Assembly (NCBI GenBank): GCA_016218575.1
Contig: JACRDN010000003.1
Location: 1-36,650 of the forward strand
DNA length: 36,650 nucleotides
Direction: 5' to 3'
From: Elusimicrobiota bacterium
Lineage (GTDB): Bacteria > Elusimicrobiota > Elusimicrobia > UBA1565 > UBA9628
Positions 9,377 to 17,436 of the stretch are shown here, in pieces (positions within the stretch are counted from its first letter, which is position 1; each line of letters begins with the position of its first letter). The notes below the pieces were generated by a model. That model saw only the letters and a program-made list of their open reading frames with translations. It was not told the origin of the DNA and ran no database searches. The position numbers and the translations under genes were made by a program.

Positions 9377-10093
9377 ATGAAGAAATTAGGTTTGATTCTC
9401 ATCCTCGGCGGCGTCGCCGCCTCGGTTACATTGGCCAAGGATTCCCGCCTCGACTTCAAGAGCGAGGAGCAGAAAGTCCTCTACACCTTGGGCTGGGCCC
9501 TGGGCCGGAACATCTCGGTCTTCAACCTGGCTCCCGAGGAACTCCCCTACGTCTCGGAGGGCCTCAAGGACTCGGTGCTCGGCAAAACCACCGCCCAGGT
9601 GGACTTGAACGCCTACGGCGACAAGATCAACGGCCTGGCCCAGGCCCGGGTGACGGCCCAGGCCGAGGCCCGGAAGAAAAAGGAAAAGCCCTTATTGGAG
9701 AGCGCCGCCAAGGAGACAGGGGCCCAAGTCCTGCCCTCCGGCTTGGTCTATAAGGAACTCAAGGCCGGCACGGGCCCTTCCCCCAAGGCCAGCGACACGG
9801 TCAGCGCCAACTACACCGGAACTTTGGCCGACGGCACGGTCTTCGACAGCTCCTCCAAGCACGGCGGACCCCTGGATTTCCCCCTGAACGGGGTCATCCC
9901 TTGCTGGACCGAGGGCATCCAGAGGATGAAGGTCGGCGGGAAGGCCAAGATCGTCTGCCCCTCGTCGCTGGCCTACGGCGACCGCGGCCAGCCGCCGGTG
10001 ATTCCAGGGGGCGCCGCCTTGGTTTTCGAGGTCGAGCTCGTCAAGATCGCCAAGCCCGAGGCGGAGAAAAAAGCCGGCCTGAAGGGGAAATAG
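9377..10093 (+). CDS. FKBP-type peptidyl-prolyl cis-trans isomerase, exported (238 aa)
   Basis: The architecture is that of Mip/FkpA proteins: a signal peptide (residues 1-20, ending TLAK), an alpha-helical N-terminal dimerisation region (about 25-115, YTLGWALGRN) and a C-terminal FKBP domain (about 130-228). FKBP hallmarks are VSANYTGTLADGTVFDSS, LNGVIPCWTEGIQRMKVGG and YGDRG.PPVIPGGAALVFEVEL. The role is proline isomerisation and chaperoning of exported proteins in the periplasm. An AGGAGA site sits 7 nt before the ATG. A TAAAAT box at 9358-9363 gives a short leader. Confidence 0.94.
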   Translation: MKKLGLILILGGVAASVTLAKDSRLDFKSEEQKVLYTLGWALGRNISVFNLAPEELPYVSEGLKDSVLGKTTAQVDLNAYGDKINGLAQARVTAQAEARKKKEKPLLESAAKETGAQVLPSGLVYKELKAGTGPSPKASDTVSANYTGTLADGTVFDSSSKHGGPLDFPLNGVIPCWTEGIQRMKVGGKAKIVCPSSLAYGDRGQPPVIPGGAALVFEVELVKIAKPEAEKKAGLKGK

Positions 10094-10094
10094 C

Positions 10095-10208
10095 TCAGGG
10101 ATCCGAGCAGTCCCGCATATACCCGCAGCGCGGGCATACGATCTTGCAGTGTTTCTCCTCCATGCGGTCGCCGCAGAGGGCGCAGACGTAAGCGAATAAA
10201 GCGGCCAT
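10095..10208 (-). CDS. Small zinc-ribbon protein (37 aa)
   Basis: This short frame encodes two CxxC knuckles, Cys9/Cys12 (CALC) and Cys25/Cys28 (CPRC), plus a DCSDP tail. That is a compact zinc ribbon with extra Cys21 and Cys34. GGGAG lies 6 nt before the ATG, strong support for translation. The gene follows the CPXCG protein gene on the same strand by 14 nt, so they probably form an operon. The stop lies 1 nt from the convergent FKBP stop. Function is unknown; such small zinc proteins often bind RNA or partner proteins. Confidence 0.7.
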   Translation of the reverse strand: MAALFAYVCALCGDRMEEKHCKIVCPRCGYMRDCSDP

Positions 10209-10222
10209 GGAATTCTCCCGAA

Positions 10223-10546
10223 TCAGGATCTGTGGGCGTCGACTTGCAGTTCGCCGTCCTCATTGCTGACACGCAAAACAATGGGACGGCAGCAGACCTG
10301 GCAGTCCTCGTAGAGGCTTTGTCCATCTTCCTCGGACGTCAAGCGGACCTCAAAATCCTCGGAGCAGTAGGGGCAGGCCACTTGGAGCCATTGCTCGGTG
10401 CGCACGGCGCTGGGGGCCGCCGAAACCTCGTTGAAAACCGATTGAAGCTCCTCGTCTCGAGGGCCTGGCATGCGGCCTCGCGGACTGGCGCCCTCTGATT
10501 TTCTTCTGACCGTCGTCTTCCTGGTGGTCTTGGTTCTCACAAGCAC
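10223..10546 (-). CDS. CPXCG-motif cysteine-rich zinc protein (107 aa)
   Basis: The C-terminal half matches the short Cys_rich_CPXG family (PF14255): CPYCSEDFEV followed by EDCQVCCRPI and a beta strand (ELQVDAH). CPYC and CQVC would bind one zinc ion. The cellular role of the family is not established. The N-terminus is a basic, low-complexity extension. I favour the GTG at 10546 because AGGAG lies 7 nt upstream. An ATG at 10471, with a weaker GAGG site, would give the more usual family length of about 80 aa. Confidence 0.8.
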   Translation of the reverse strand: MLVRTKTTRKTTVRRKSEGASPRGRMPGPRDEELQSVFNEVSAAPSAVRTEQWLQVACPYCSEDFEVRLTSEEDGQSLYEDCQVCCRPIVLRVSNEDGELQVDAHRS

Positions 10547-10587
10547 AGAATAACTCCTGGCTAATTTTTGCGCAAGACCCAAGTGGT

Positions 10588-10613
10588 CCTAGGCGCCGCC
10601 GTTGGCGCCTGGG
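10588..10613. other. Hairpin in the gap beyond the malate synthase-isocitrate lyase stop
   Basis: AGGCGCC (10591-10597) and GGCGCCT (10604-10610) form a perfect 7-bp stem with a 6-nt loop, extended by about three outer pairs. No run of T follows on either strand, so it is not a classical terminator. It sits 77 nt beyond the stop of the fusion gene. Confidence 0.45.
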
Positions 10614-10641
10614 ATTGGAAGAGACGTCGTTATGGAACGGC

Positions 10642-10674
10642 TGGTGCCAGGCACGCTTCGCGAGCCAGGCACCA
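10642..10674. repeat. 33-nt near-perfect hairpin with GTGCC-type ends
   Basis: The stem is TGGTGCC / GGCACCA, then GGC/GCC, then CGC/GCG around a TTC loop, with two symmetric A-A mismatches. It lies just beyond the stop of the fusion gene (minus strand). The outer GTGCCwGGC core also ends the element at 35632-35714. It may be a REP-like unit or a transcript 3' end structure. Confidence 0.5.
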
Positions 10675-10689
10675 AGAGGAATGACGCCA

Positions 10690-13350
10690 TCAAGCCCCCT
10701 TGCTGACTTTCTCCAGAGTGAGCCACCGATTGGTGCCGGCGAACTTCTGGTGCATGCGGGTGCGCGGCTCGCCGTCGGGAGACTGGACCTCGGCCAGCTG
10801 GAGGTCGGCCAAGGCCTCGAGGCCCTTCCTACGGAACTCCTTGAGGGAGGACTCCAAGGCCATCCCCACGGTCCGGAAGGCGAGCAGCGTGGAGAACTGG
10901 AGGGTGTAGCCAAGCTGGCCCAACTGCTTGTTCGACAAGAGCTTGCCCTCCTTCTTGGCCTTGCCCCAATGCAGAGAGGGAGAGAGGTTGAAGCCCAGAA
11001 TCTGCTCGGGAAAATACTTATGCACTCCCTCGGAAAACCTTGCGGGCCCCTCAAGATCGGTGTCGTTGAACTCCGGCCAAATCACGTCAACGCCCAGGGA
11101 GGCCGCCTCGAGCGCGCGGTCCACCGCGTGGTCCACCCCCCCCTCCCTCCCGCCCGGAACGGCCCCGTCCACCGCGTCGGTGCGGGCGATCACGACGAGG
11201 TTGACCCCCGCGGCCTGAGCCGCCGCCTTGACCGCGATGAGCTTCTCGATCCACTTATGGGTCGGCACCAAGACCTTGGACCTCTTGACCCCATGGTGGG
11301 CGATGATGTGCCCGCAGGTCCTCTCGGCCGGATCCTGGTCCTCCAGGTGCACTCCACCCACGCCGGCCCTGATGAGCTCGCGGGCCAAAGTGAAGGTCTG
11401 GGTCGGCCCGCCGAAGCCGGCCTCTATGTCGGCGAATATCGGAGGAACGTTCAAGACTTCTCCTCCATTGTCGTAGAAATGTCGGTCGCGGGTGCCCTCG
11501 ATGCCGCGCAAAAGCTCCCGGGCCAGCTCCACCATGGAATGGGAGGGGTAGATCCCGATGTCGGGATACATGCTGTGGGCCACGGCGAGCTGCCAGCCGC
11601 TCGCGTAAATCGCCTCGAAGCCGAGGTCGGTCAAAAGCGAGGCTGTCATGGCGTCGTAGGCCCCGGCCGTGTGCAGGAAGGACTTCTCCGGCTGGGTCCG
11701 GCGCAGGGCGAATTTCTCCTTGAGAAGGCTCCTCAGCTTGTCGGCGGGGTGGATCTGCTCCAGAGGCGCGTACATCTTTAAGAATTCGGCGACGGGGTAG
11801 CTCCAGGCCTTGACCCCCTCGGGCAGCGCGGGGTTGATGGTTTCTTTGATCATGGTTAGGCTCCAATGGCTTGCGCGTCTATATTTCTCCGCCGTCCCGG
11901 GATCCGGGCTCTCCAGCTCCTGCAAGATCTTGGCGAGCTCCCCCTCGAACCACTCGGCCACCAGCCCCTCGGTGACTGCCGTCCCCTCGACGGTCTTGAC
12001 CCCATGTCGGATGCGCTGGGCGACCATGAGGCGGTAGATCCGGTCCGTGGCCAGGTCCTCCATGAAGTTACCGATGAGGCGCCCCTCTCGGTCGTAGCCC
12101 TTGATCATCCGGGCCCCGAGCCCTGAAAGCACGCCGAAGCGATACTCGATCATGGTGCGGATGGCGTCCTTGGTCCCGGACGCCGTGACCGCCCCCGCTC
12201 CCGCCGGGCTGGGGGCCAGATCCGGACGGCGCGGGGCCTCGGGATGGGTCACGGAAAGCTGGTTCGGGGCCGGAAACTGGGAAATCGCGCTTTCGTGCTG
12301 GTCCGGGTGCCCGGTCCAGGCCCCATCGAAGCCCAGGGCCGCCTCGTTCTTCTTGTCGGCGCGCAGCCGCTCCTCGGCCCGGCGATTGATCTCAGGGTTC
12401 TGGCGGTCCGGGAAAAGCGCCGTCATCCCTCCTATGGCCAGGGCCCCGCGCCGGTGGCATGCGTCCACCAGTCGCACGCGGATATTCTGGAAGAAGGGGA
12501 TGTCGTGGGGGATCGTGTTGCGGTCCGGAAGGATCCAGGCAGGGTCGGCCAGCTTGAATTGGAGGAGGCTCGCCATGTAATCCCAGCGCCCCAGGTTGAG
12601 CCCAATGACGTGCCGCCGCGCGGCGTAAAGGATCTCCTCCACCTGATAGGCGGCGGGCAGGGACTCGATCAGGAACATGATCTTGGTCGTCCCCTCCGGC
12701 ACAGAGATCTCTGCCTCCATGGCGGCCAACACGTCGCTGTACCAGGCCGCCTCCTCGAAGGACTCGACCTTGGGGATGTAAAAGCAGAGCTTGGCCTGCA
12801 GCTCCGGCTTTTTCGCGGCGGCCCGGCGCTCCTCGGCGGTCGCGAAAAACACCGAGGCCAAGTCGAAAAGCGAGGCGCTGGCGCGCTCGCCCCCCAATGC
12901 GTTGGCCTCGTCCAAGTGCAGGCCGCGAGGGCGGTAATACATGACCTGGGAGCTGGGCCTGGCGCGCGCGGTCTTCCCCGTCGCCGGATCGGAGTAGGAC
13001 AGCGTTGCCTTGATGGCCGCTATAGTGTTCTCTTGCGCGGCCCTGACGTGAGCCCAATCCGTGGTGATGGAGTCCTCTCCGTCGGGCATGCAGCCCGGGT
13101 CAGGGGAATTGCGCATGGCTACGAGAATCTTGGCGTTGTCGGCCGGGCCCGTGATTTGGTTGCGCTGGTCCTTGGCCCAGCCCGGCAAAGCGAGGCGCCA
13201 AGATCCGGTCGTGGCGGGAGAGTCCGGCAGATAGCCGGGCAAACGGTCCTCGTGGGCCGCGAACAGGGCCTTTCTCCTCGAATCGAGAAGCTCCTGGCGC
13301 CGGGCCTCGAAGGCCTTGTGCAAAGGCGGAAAAAAATCAAGCGCGCTCAT
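10690..13350 (-). CDS. Bifunctional malate synthase-isocitrate lyase fusion (886 aa)
   Basis: Both glyoxylate-shunt enzymes are on one chain. Residues 1 to about 525 are malate synthase A-like: the RPRGLHL motif carrying the catalytic Arg, Glu229 in FLIESLPA, GLNLGRWDY, and catalytic Asp432 in FMEDLAT. Residues from about 530 are isocitrate lyase: GWQLAVAHSMYPD, GGVHLEDQ, VVIARTDA, SPSLHW, and the catalytic Cys679 in TCGH. The usual KKCGH loop reads E-R-T-C-G-H, so the Lys pair is missing. The lyase part, about 360 residues, is shorter than the E. coli enzyme (434). Isocitrate plus acetyl-CoA would give succinate and malate, with glyoxylate passed between domains. The known nematode fusion has the opposite domain order. 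The gene is divergent from aconitase. Its Shine-Dalgarno site is weak (AAGG). Confidence 0.92.
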   Translation of the reverse strand: MSALDFFPPLHKAFEARRQELLDSRRKALFAAHEDRLPGYLPDSPATTGSWRLALPGWAKDQRNQITGPADNAKILVAMRNSPDPGCMPDGEDSITTDWAHVRAAQENTIAAIKATLSYSDPATGKTARARPSSQVMYYRPRGLHLDEANALGGERASASLFDLASVFFATAEERRAAAKKPELQAKLCFYIPKVESFEEAAWYSDVLAAMEAEISVPEGTTKIMFLIESLPAAYQVEEILYAARRHVIGLNLGRWDYMASLLQFKLADPAWILPDRNTIPHDIPFFQNIRVRLVDACHRRGALAIGGMTALFPDRQNPEINRRAEERLRADKKNEAALGFDGAWTGHPDQHESAISQFPAPNQLSVTHPEAPRRPDLAPSPAGAGAVTASGTKDAIRTMIEYRFGVLSGLGARMIKGYDREGRLIGNFMEDLATDRIYRLMVAQRIRHGVKTVEGTAVTEGLVAEWFEGELAKILQELESPDPGTAEKYRRASHWSLTMIKETINPALPEGVKAWSYPVAEFLKMYAPLEQIHPADKLRSLLKEKFALRRTQPEKSFLHTAGAYDAMTASLLTDLGFEAIYASGWQLAVAHSMYPDIGIYPSHSMVELARELLRGIEGTRDRHFYDNGGEVLNVPPIFADIEAGFGGPTQTFTLARELIRAGVGGVHLEDQDPAERTCGHIIAHHGVKRSKVLVPTHKWIEKLIAVKAAAQAAGVNLVVIARTDAVDGAVPGGREGGVDHAVDRALEAASLGVDVIWPEFNDTDLEGPARFSEGVHKYFPEQILGFNLSPSLHWGKAKKEGKLLSNKQLGQLGYTLQFSTLLAFRTVGMALESSLKEFRRKGLEALADLQLAEVQSPDGEPRTRMHQKFAGTNRWLTLEKVSKGA

Positions 13351-13396
13351 TAGCCTTGAATTCTATGTAAGTCCGGTGGCAGACTGCAACTTTTGC

Positions 13397-13402
13397 TAAA
13401 AT
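13397..13402 (+). promoter_or_regulatory. Candidate -10 box of aconitase gene
   Basis: TAAAAT lies 6 nt before the acnA ATG in the 58-bp gap between two divergent glyoxylate/TCA genes. No good -35 box is visible, which could mean activator dependence. Confidence 0.45.
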
Positions 13403-13408
13403 GGAAAT

Positions 13409-16150
13409 ATGAATCCCAGATCCATTGACAGCTTCCAGACTCGGACCTCGCTCAAGGTCGGCTCAAGGGAGTACCGAATTTTCAGCCTGGCGGCCCTGGA
13501 GAAAAAGGGCTTGAACCTCTCGCGCCTTCCCATCTCGCTGCGCATTTTCGTGGAAAACCTCCTGCGCCACGAGGACGGCGTCACGGTCAGCAAGGACGAC
13601 ATCGCGGCCGTGGCCCGGGCCGCGGGCAAGGAACCCGAGGAGCGCGAGGTCTTCTTCATGCCCGCCCGGGTGCTCATGCAGGACTTCACCGGAGTCCCGG
13701 CGGTGGTGGACCTGGCGGCCATGCGCCAGGCCATGAAAAGAATGGGAGGCTCTCCGGATCGGATCAACCCCCTCCAGCCCGTGGACCTCGTGATCGACCA
13801 TTCCGTGCAGGTGGATTCCTTCGGCACGCCAGGCGCCTTCGCCGAGAATTCTGCCATCGAATTTAAGCGCAACAAGGAACGCTACGCCTTCCTTAAGTGG
13901 GGCCAGAAGGCCTTCCGAAATTTCCGCGCCGTTCCTCCCGAGACGGGCATCGTGCATCAAGTCAACCTCGAGTACCTGGCCAAGGTGGTCTGGCGCTCCG
14001 CCCAGGACCAAGAGGTCTGGGCCTACCCCGACACCGTCATCGGAACCGACTCGCACACCACCATGATCAACGGGCTCGGGGTTCTGGGCTGGGGGGTAGG
14101 AGGCATCGAGGCCGAGGCGGCGATGCTGGGACAAGCCATGCCCATGCTCATACCGGAGGTGGTCGGCTTCAAGCTCAGCGGAAAGCTGAGGGAGGGAGCC
14201 ACCGCCACCGACGCGGTCCTGACCGTGACGGAAATGCTCCGCCGCAAGGGCGTGGTGGGAAAGTTCGTCGAATTCTACGGCCCGGGGCTCTCCTCCCTGG
14301 CCTTGGCCGACCGCGCGACCTTGGCCAACATGGCCCCGGAGTACGGGGCCACGGTCGGATTTTTCCCGGTGGACGAACGCACCCTCGAGTACCTGATTCT
14401 CACCGCCAGGCCCGCGGAAGAGGTCGAACTCGTGGAGAAATACTGCCGGGCCCAGGGGCTCTTTCGCGATGACAAGCTCGAGCCGCTCTTCCATGACGGG
14501 CTAGAGCTGGACCTGGGCAAAGTCGAGGCCTGCTTGGCCGGGCCCAAGCGGCCCCAAGACCGCTTGACGCTGGGCGCGGTCAAATCCTCCTGGGAGAAAA
14601 ACCTGCCCGCTTACCTCAAGGAGAAGGACAAGAAGGGGCGCCTCCCCGCACCAGCCGGAACCGAGGTCGAGGTCAAGGCCGACGGCAAAGCCTTCAAGAT
14701 CGGACACGGCGCGGTGGTGATCGCGGCCATCACCTCCTGCACCAACACCTCCAACCCCTCGGTGATGCTGGGAGCCGGGCTTTTGGCCAAGAAAGCCGTC
14801 GAGAAGGGCTTGCGCGCCAAGCCCTGGGTCAAGACCAGCCTCGCCCCTGGATCGAAGACCGTCATGGACTACCTGGAGGCCTCCGGGCTCAAGGCGCCCC
14901 TGGAGCGTCTCAATTTCCATTTGGTCGGCTACGGCTGCACCACTTGCATCGGAAACTCGGGGCCCTTGCCGGAGGCCGTGGCCGAGGCGATCTCGAACCA
15001 GAACCTGATCGCGGCCGCGGTGCTCTCCGGCAACAGGAATTTCGAGGGCCGCATCAATCCCCTGGTAAAGGCCAACTACCTGGCGTCCCCCCCGCTGGTC
15101 GTGGCCTACGCCTTGGTCGGGCGCATGGATATTGACCTCTCCAAAGAGCCCCTGGGGGCTGGAAAGGACGGAGCCCCCGTCTACCTAAAGGACATCTGGC
15201 CCTCCAACGAGGAGGTCGCCCGGACCGTCGCGGCCTGCGTCAAGAAAGAGATGTTCGCCCGGCAGTACAGCGATGTTTTCGCCGGGGACTCCGATTGGAG
15301 CTCTCTCGAGGTGGCCCAGAGCTCCCTCTACGAGTGGGACTTGGGCTCCACTTACGTGCGCCTGCCTCCCTACTTCGAGAGCTTGAAGCTCTCGCCAGAA
15401 CCACTGGCCAACATCCGGGGGGCCCGCGCCCTGGCGATTTTCGGGGATTCAGTCACCACCGACCACATTTCCCCCGCGGGAAACATCCCCAAGGATGGCC
15501 CCGCCGGCCTCTACCTCCAGACAAAAGGCGTCAACCCCAAGGACTTCAATTCCTTCGGGGCGCGCCGCGGCAACCACGAGGTCATGGTGCGCGGGACTTT
15601 CGCCAACATCCGGATCCGAAATCTCATGATCGAAGGGGCCGGCGGCTACGCCCTGCACCTGCCTAAGAAGAAGCTCATGCCCATCTTCGAGGCCTCGGAG
15701 CTCTACCGCCGAACCGGAACTCCCTTGGTCATCCTGGCCGGCAAGGAGTACGGCTCTGGCTCCTCGCGCGACTGGGCCGCCAAGGGGCCGGCTCTCCTGG
15801 GGGTCAAGGCCGTGATCGCCCAAAGCTTCGAGCGCATCCACCGCTCCAATCTCGTCGGAATGGGGATACTCCCCCTGCAGTTCAAGGCCGGGGAGAGCGC
15901 TCAAAGCCTGGGGCTGACCGGCCTAGAGGTCTTCGAGATTTCCGGGCTGGCCGCGGGCCTTAAGCCCCGCCAGGAAATCTCGGTCAAGGCCGTCGGCGAA
16001 GCGGGACAAGTCGCCGCGTTCAAGACCCTGGCCCGCATTGATACCGCGATCGAGCTCGAGTACTACCGCTACGGGGGCGTGCTGCGCTATGTCCTCTGCC
16101 GGATGCTCAATCAAAAGGAACCGGCCCTAAGCGGCTCAGACGGAAAATAA
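13409..16150 (+). CDS. acnA: Aconitate hydratase A (913 aa)
   Basis: This is full-length AcnA/IRP-type aconitase, which isomerises citrate and isocitrate in the cytosol. The [4Fe-4S] ligands are Cys444 (SCTNTSNPS) and Cys510 and Cys513 (GYGCTTCIGNSGPL). Other hallmarks are IGTDSHTTMINGLGVLGWG and the swivel-domain motif GKEYGSGSSRDWAAKGP. The length is close to E. coli AcnA (891 aa). The isocitrate it makes is the substrate of the divergently encoded fusion enzyme. The start has no Shine-Dalgarno site but a TAAAAT box 6 nt upstream. The 3' end overlaps the convergent protease gene by 44 bp. Confidence 0.97.
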   Translation: MNPRSIDSFQTRTSLKVGSREYRIFSLAALEKKGLNLSRLPISLRIFVENLLRHEDGVTVSKDDIAAVARAAGKEPEEREVFFMPARVLMQDFTGVPAVVDLAAMRQAMKRMGGSPDRINPLQPVDLVIDHSVQVDSFGTPGAFAENSAIEFKRNKERYAFLKWGQKAFRNFRAVPPETGIVHQVNLEYLAKVVWRSAQDQEVWAYPDTVIGTDSHTTMINGLGVLGWGVGGIEAEAAMLGQAMPMLIPEVVGFKLSGKLREGATATDAVLTVTEMLRRKGVVGKFVEFYGPGLSSLALADRATLANMAPEYGATVGFFPVDERTLEYLILTARPAEEVELVEKYCRAQGLFRDDKLEPLFHDGLELDLGKVEACLAGPKRPQDRLTLGAVKSSWEKNLPAYLKEKDKKGRLPAPAGTEVEVKADGKAFKIGHGAVVIAAITSCTNTSNPSVMLGAGLLAKKAVEKGLRAKPWVKTSLAPGSKTVMDYLEASGLKAPLERLNFHLVGYGCTTCIGNSGPLPEAVAEAISNQNLIAAAVLSGNRNFEGRINPLVKANYLASPPLVVAYALVGRMDIDLSKEPLGAGKDGAPVYLKDIWPSNEEVARTVAACVKKEMFARQYSDVFAGDSDWSSLEVAQSSLYEWDLGSTYVRLPPYFESLKLSPEPLANIRGARALAIFGDSVTTDHISPAGNIPKDGPAGLYLQTKGVNPKDFNSFGARRGNHEVMVRGTFANIRIRNLMIEGAGGYALHLPKKKLMPIFEASELYRRTGTPLVILAGKEYGSGSSRDWAAKGPALLGVKAVIAQSFERIHRSNLVGMGILPLQFKAGESAQSLGLTGLEVFEISGLAAGLKPRQEISVKAVGEAGQVAAFKTLARIDTAIELEYYRYGGVLRYVLCRMLNQKEPALSGSDGK

Positions 16151-17048
16151 CCTCCGGCTCCGGACGCGGCAGGCTCCCAATCGCCGCCGAGATCTTGGTC
16201 ACGTCCTCGCCGCGGCAGCCCTCGCTCGGGCAAACCTTGGACTGGCGGCAGGCCTTCCCAGGCCTGGTCTCGTAGTCTATCTCGCCGCGCACGAGTATCC
16301 CCTCCACGAGTCCGGTTTTGGCGTTGAAAACCGCCGAGCCAGAGTTGCCTCCGTAGGTGTCGAGGTTGGCGATAAAGAATCCGTTGGGCGAGCCATCCCG
16401 GACCTTGGCTCCTCCGGCCACCTTGGTCGGCAGGCCCGCGGGATGCCCGACCACGAAGAGAGGCGTTCCCTGCGCGATGGCCGAGGGATCGCGGTCGAGC
16501 GCGAGCGGCGCGTGCTCCTCTTTTTTCACCGCGCGGTCGAGCCGCGCCAAAGCCCAATCCGCGCCGCGACCCTCCTCCTTGCGCCCGACCAAGGCCTTGC
16601 ACCCGTAAACCTCGCCGGCCGGCACGCTCTTCGGAGTGCCGATGCTCTTATCCATGATTCCGAAGCCGAAAACGAACTTGGTGCTCCTGCAGGCGGACTC
16701 GCTCCTGAGGCAATGCCCGGCGGTGAGCACAAGATCGGGAGCCACCAAGAAGCCGGAGCAGAAGGCCCCGGACCCTTGCTCGTAGAAGGGCTCGTCGGAG
16801 CAGAGGCGCATGCCCTCGCCGTAAGGCGAGGAGGAAAGGAGGGCCTGGCCCCTATCGAGGGAGACATCCCCCGCCTCGAACAAAGCCACCGTGGAGCCGG
16901 CCAAGGCCAGGACTTTTGGGTCCCGGATTTGGTAGAGGTCCTTGCGATCATCGTCCCCGTAGATGACTTCCGGGTCAACCGGGGAAGCGGCCTTGACCGC
17001 GGCGGCCGCAGAAGAAACGGCCAAAAACGCCAATATGGTATATTTCAT
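16107..17048 (-). CDS. Secreted trypsin-like serine protease (S1 family, 313 aa)
   Basis: The catalytic triad is visible: His112 in LTAGHC, Asp164 in ADWALARLD, Ser236 in GGNSGSAVF. A signal peptide begins at the ATG at 17048 (MKYTILAFLAVSSAAAA). An upstream in-frame start would bury it in a polar extension and is rejected. Several Cys pairs (CSGFL, CLRSESAC, CRQSKVCPSEGC) suggest disulfides outside the cytoplasm. It resembles V8/glutamyl-endopeptidase-like secreted proteases more than DegP, and no PDZ domain is present. The substrate is unknown. A TCTAAT box 6 nt before the ATG suggests a leaderless transcript. The 3' end overlaps acnA antisense by 44 bp. Confidence 0.9.
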   Translation of the reverse strand: MKYTILAFLAVSSAAAAVKAASPVDPEVIYGDDDRKDLYQIRDPKVLALAGSTVALFEAGDVSLDRGQALLSSSPYGEGMRLCSDEPFYEQGSGAFCSGFLVAPDLVLTAGHCLRSESACRSTKFVFGFGIMDKSIGTPKSVPAGEVYGCKALVGRKEEGRGADWALARLDRAVKKEEHAPLALDRDPSAIAQGTPLFVVGHPAGLPTKVAGGAKVRDGSPNGFFIANLDTYGGNSGSAVFNAKTGLVEGILVRGEIDYETRPGKACRQSKVCPSEGCRGEDVTKISAAIGSLPRPEPEVIFRLSRLGPVPFD

Positions 17049-17054
17049 GAGGCC

Positions 17055-17066
17055 ATTAGATATAAT
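17055..17066. promoter_or_regulatory. Two abutting divergent -10 boxes in a 25-bp intergenic gap
   Basis: ATTAGA (17055-17060) reads TCTAAT on the minus strand, 6 nt before the protease ATG. TATAAT (17061-17066) lies 7 nt before the PAS gene ATG. The two boxes touch, so only one polymerase could melt this site at a time. Each -35 region lies inside the opposite gene. Confidence 0.55.
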
Positions 17067-17073
17067 TAAACGA

Positions 17074-17430
17074 ATGAACACAATCGAGGACGTCGCGCGA
17101 AGGACCGACGTTCCCGTCATTGTCGCCGATCACAATGGGAACATAACCGATATCAACCCCTCCTTCACGGAGATTTTCGGCTGGAGCCGCACGGAAATCC
17201 TGGGGCGACCCTTGACCGTCATTATTCCCAAGGACTTGCGCGACGCGCACCACCTGGGATTTTCCCGCTTCCTTTCCACGGGAAAGCCGACTCTCCTAAA
17301 TCAAGCCCTAAAGCTCAAGGCAATCAAGAAGGACGGAAGGGAATTCGACGCCGAGCACTACATAGCGGCCGAGCATGACGGCAAGCACTGGACGTTCGCG
17401 GCGACGATCCGGCCGCTCAAGAAGGATTGA
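17074..17430 (+). CDS. Single PAS-domain protein (118 aa)
   Basis: The whole protein is one PAS domain: DVPVIVADHNGNITDINPSF, a GWSRTEILGRP turn, the PxDLRDAHH and LSTGKP segments typical of a common bacterial PAS subgroup, and a KKDGREFDAEHYIA strand. There is no output domain, so it probably works through protein contact with the kinase encoded 6 nt downstream. No heme or flavin ligand can be named by eye. The ATG at 17074 lacks a Shine-Dalgarno site but follows a consensus TATAAT by 7 nt. An in-frame ATG at 17047 would overlap the divergent protease start and both -10 boxes. Confidence 0.85.
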   Translation: MNTIEDVARRTDVPVIVADHNGNITDINPSFTEIFGWSRTEILGRPLTVIIPKDLRDAHHLGFSRFLSTGKPTLLNQALKLKAIKKDGREFDAEHYIAAEHDGKHWTFAATIRPLKKD

Positions 17431-17436
17431 GAGCGC

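Noticed and set aside
10615-11781. Long plus-strand frame opposite the isocitrate lyase domain
   Set aside because: No recognisable domain; it is the antisense of a well-supported enzyme with complete motifs.
12244-13353. Long plus-strand frame opposite the malate synthase domain
   Set aside because: Antisense of conserved malate synthase; composition typical of GC-rich shadows.
16107-16150. 44-bp antisense overlap of acnA and protease considered as a mis-assembly
   Set aside because: Both proteins end with family-consistent C-termini and convergent overlaps occur elsewhere in the window.
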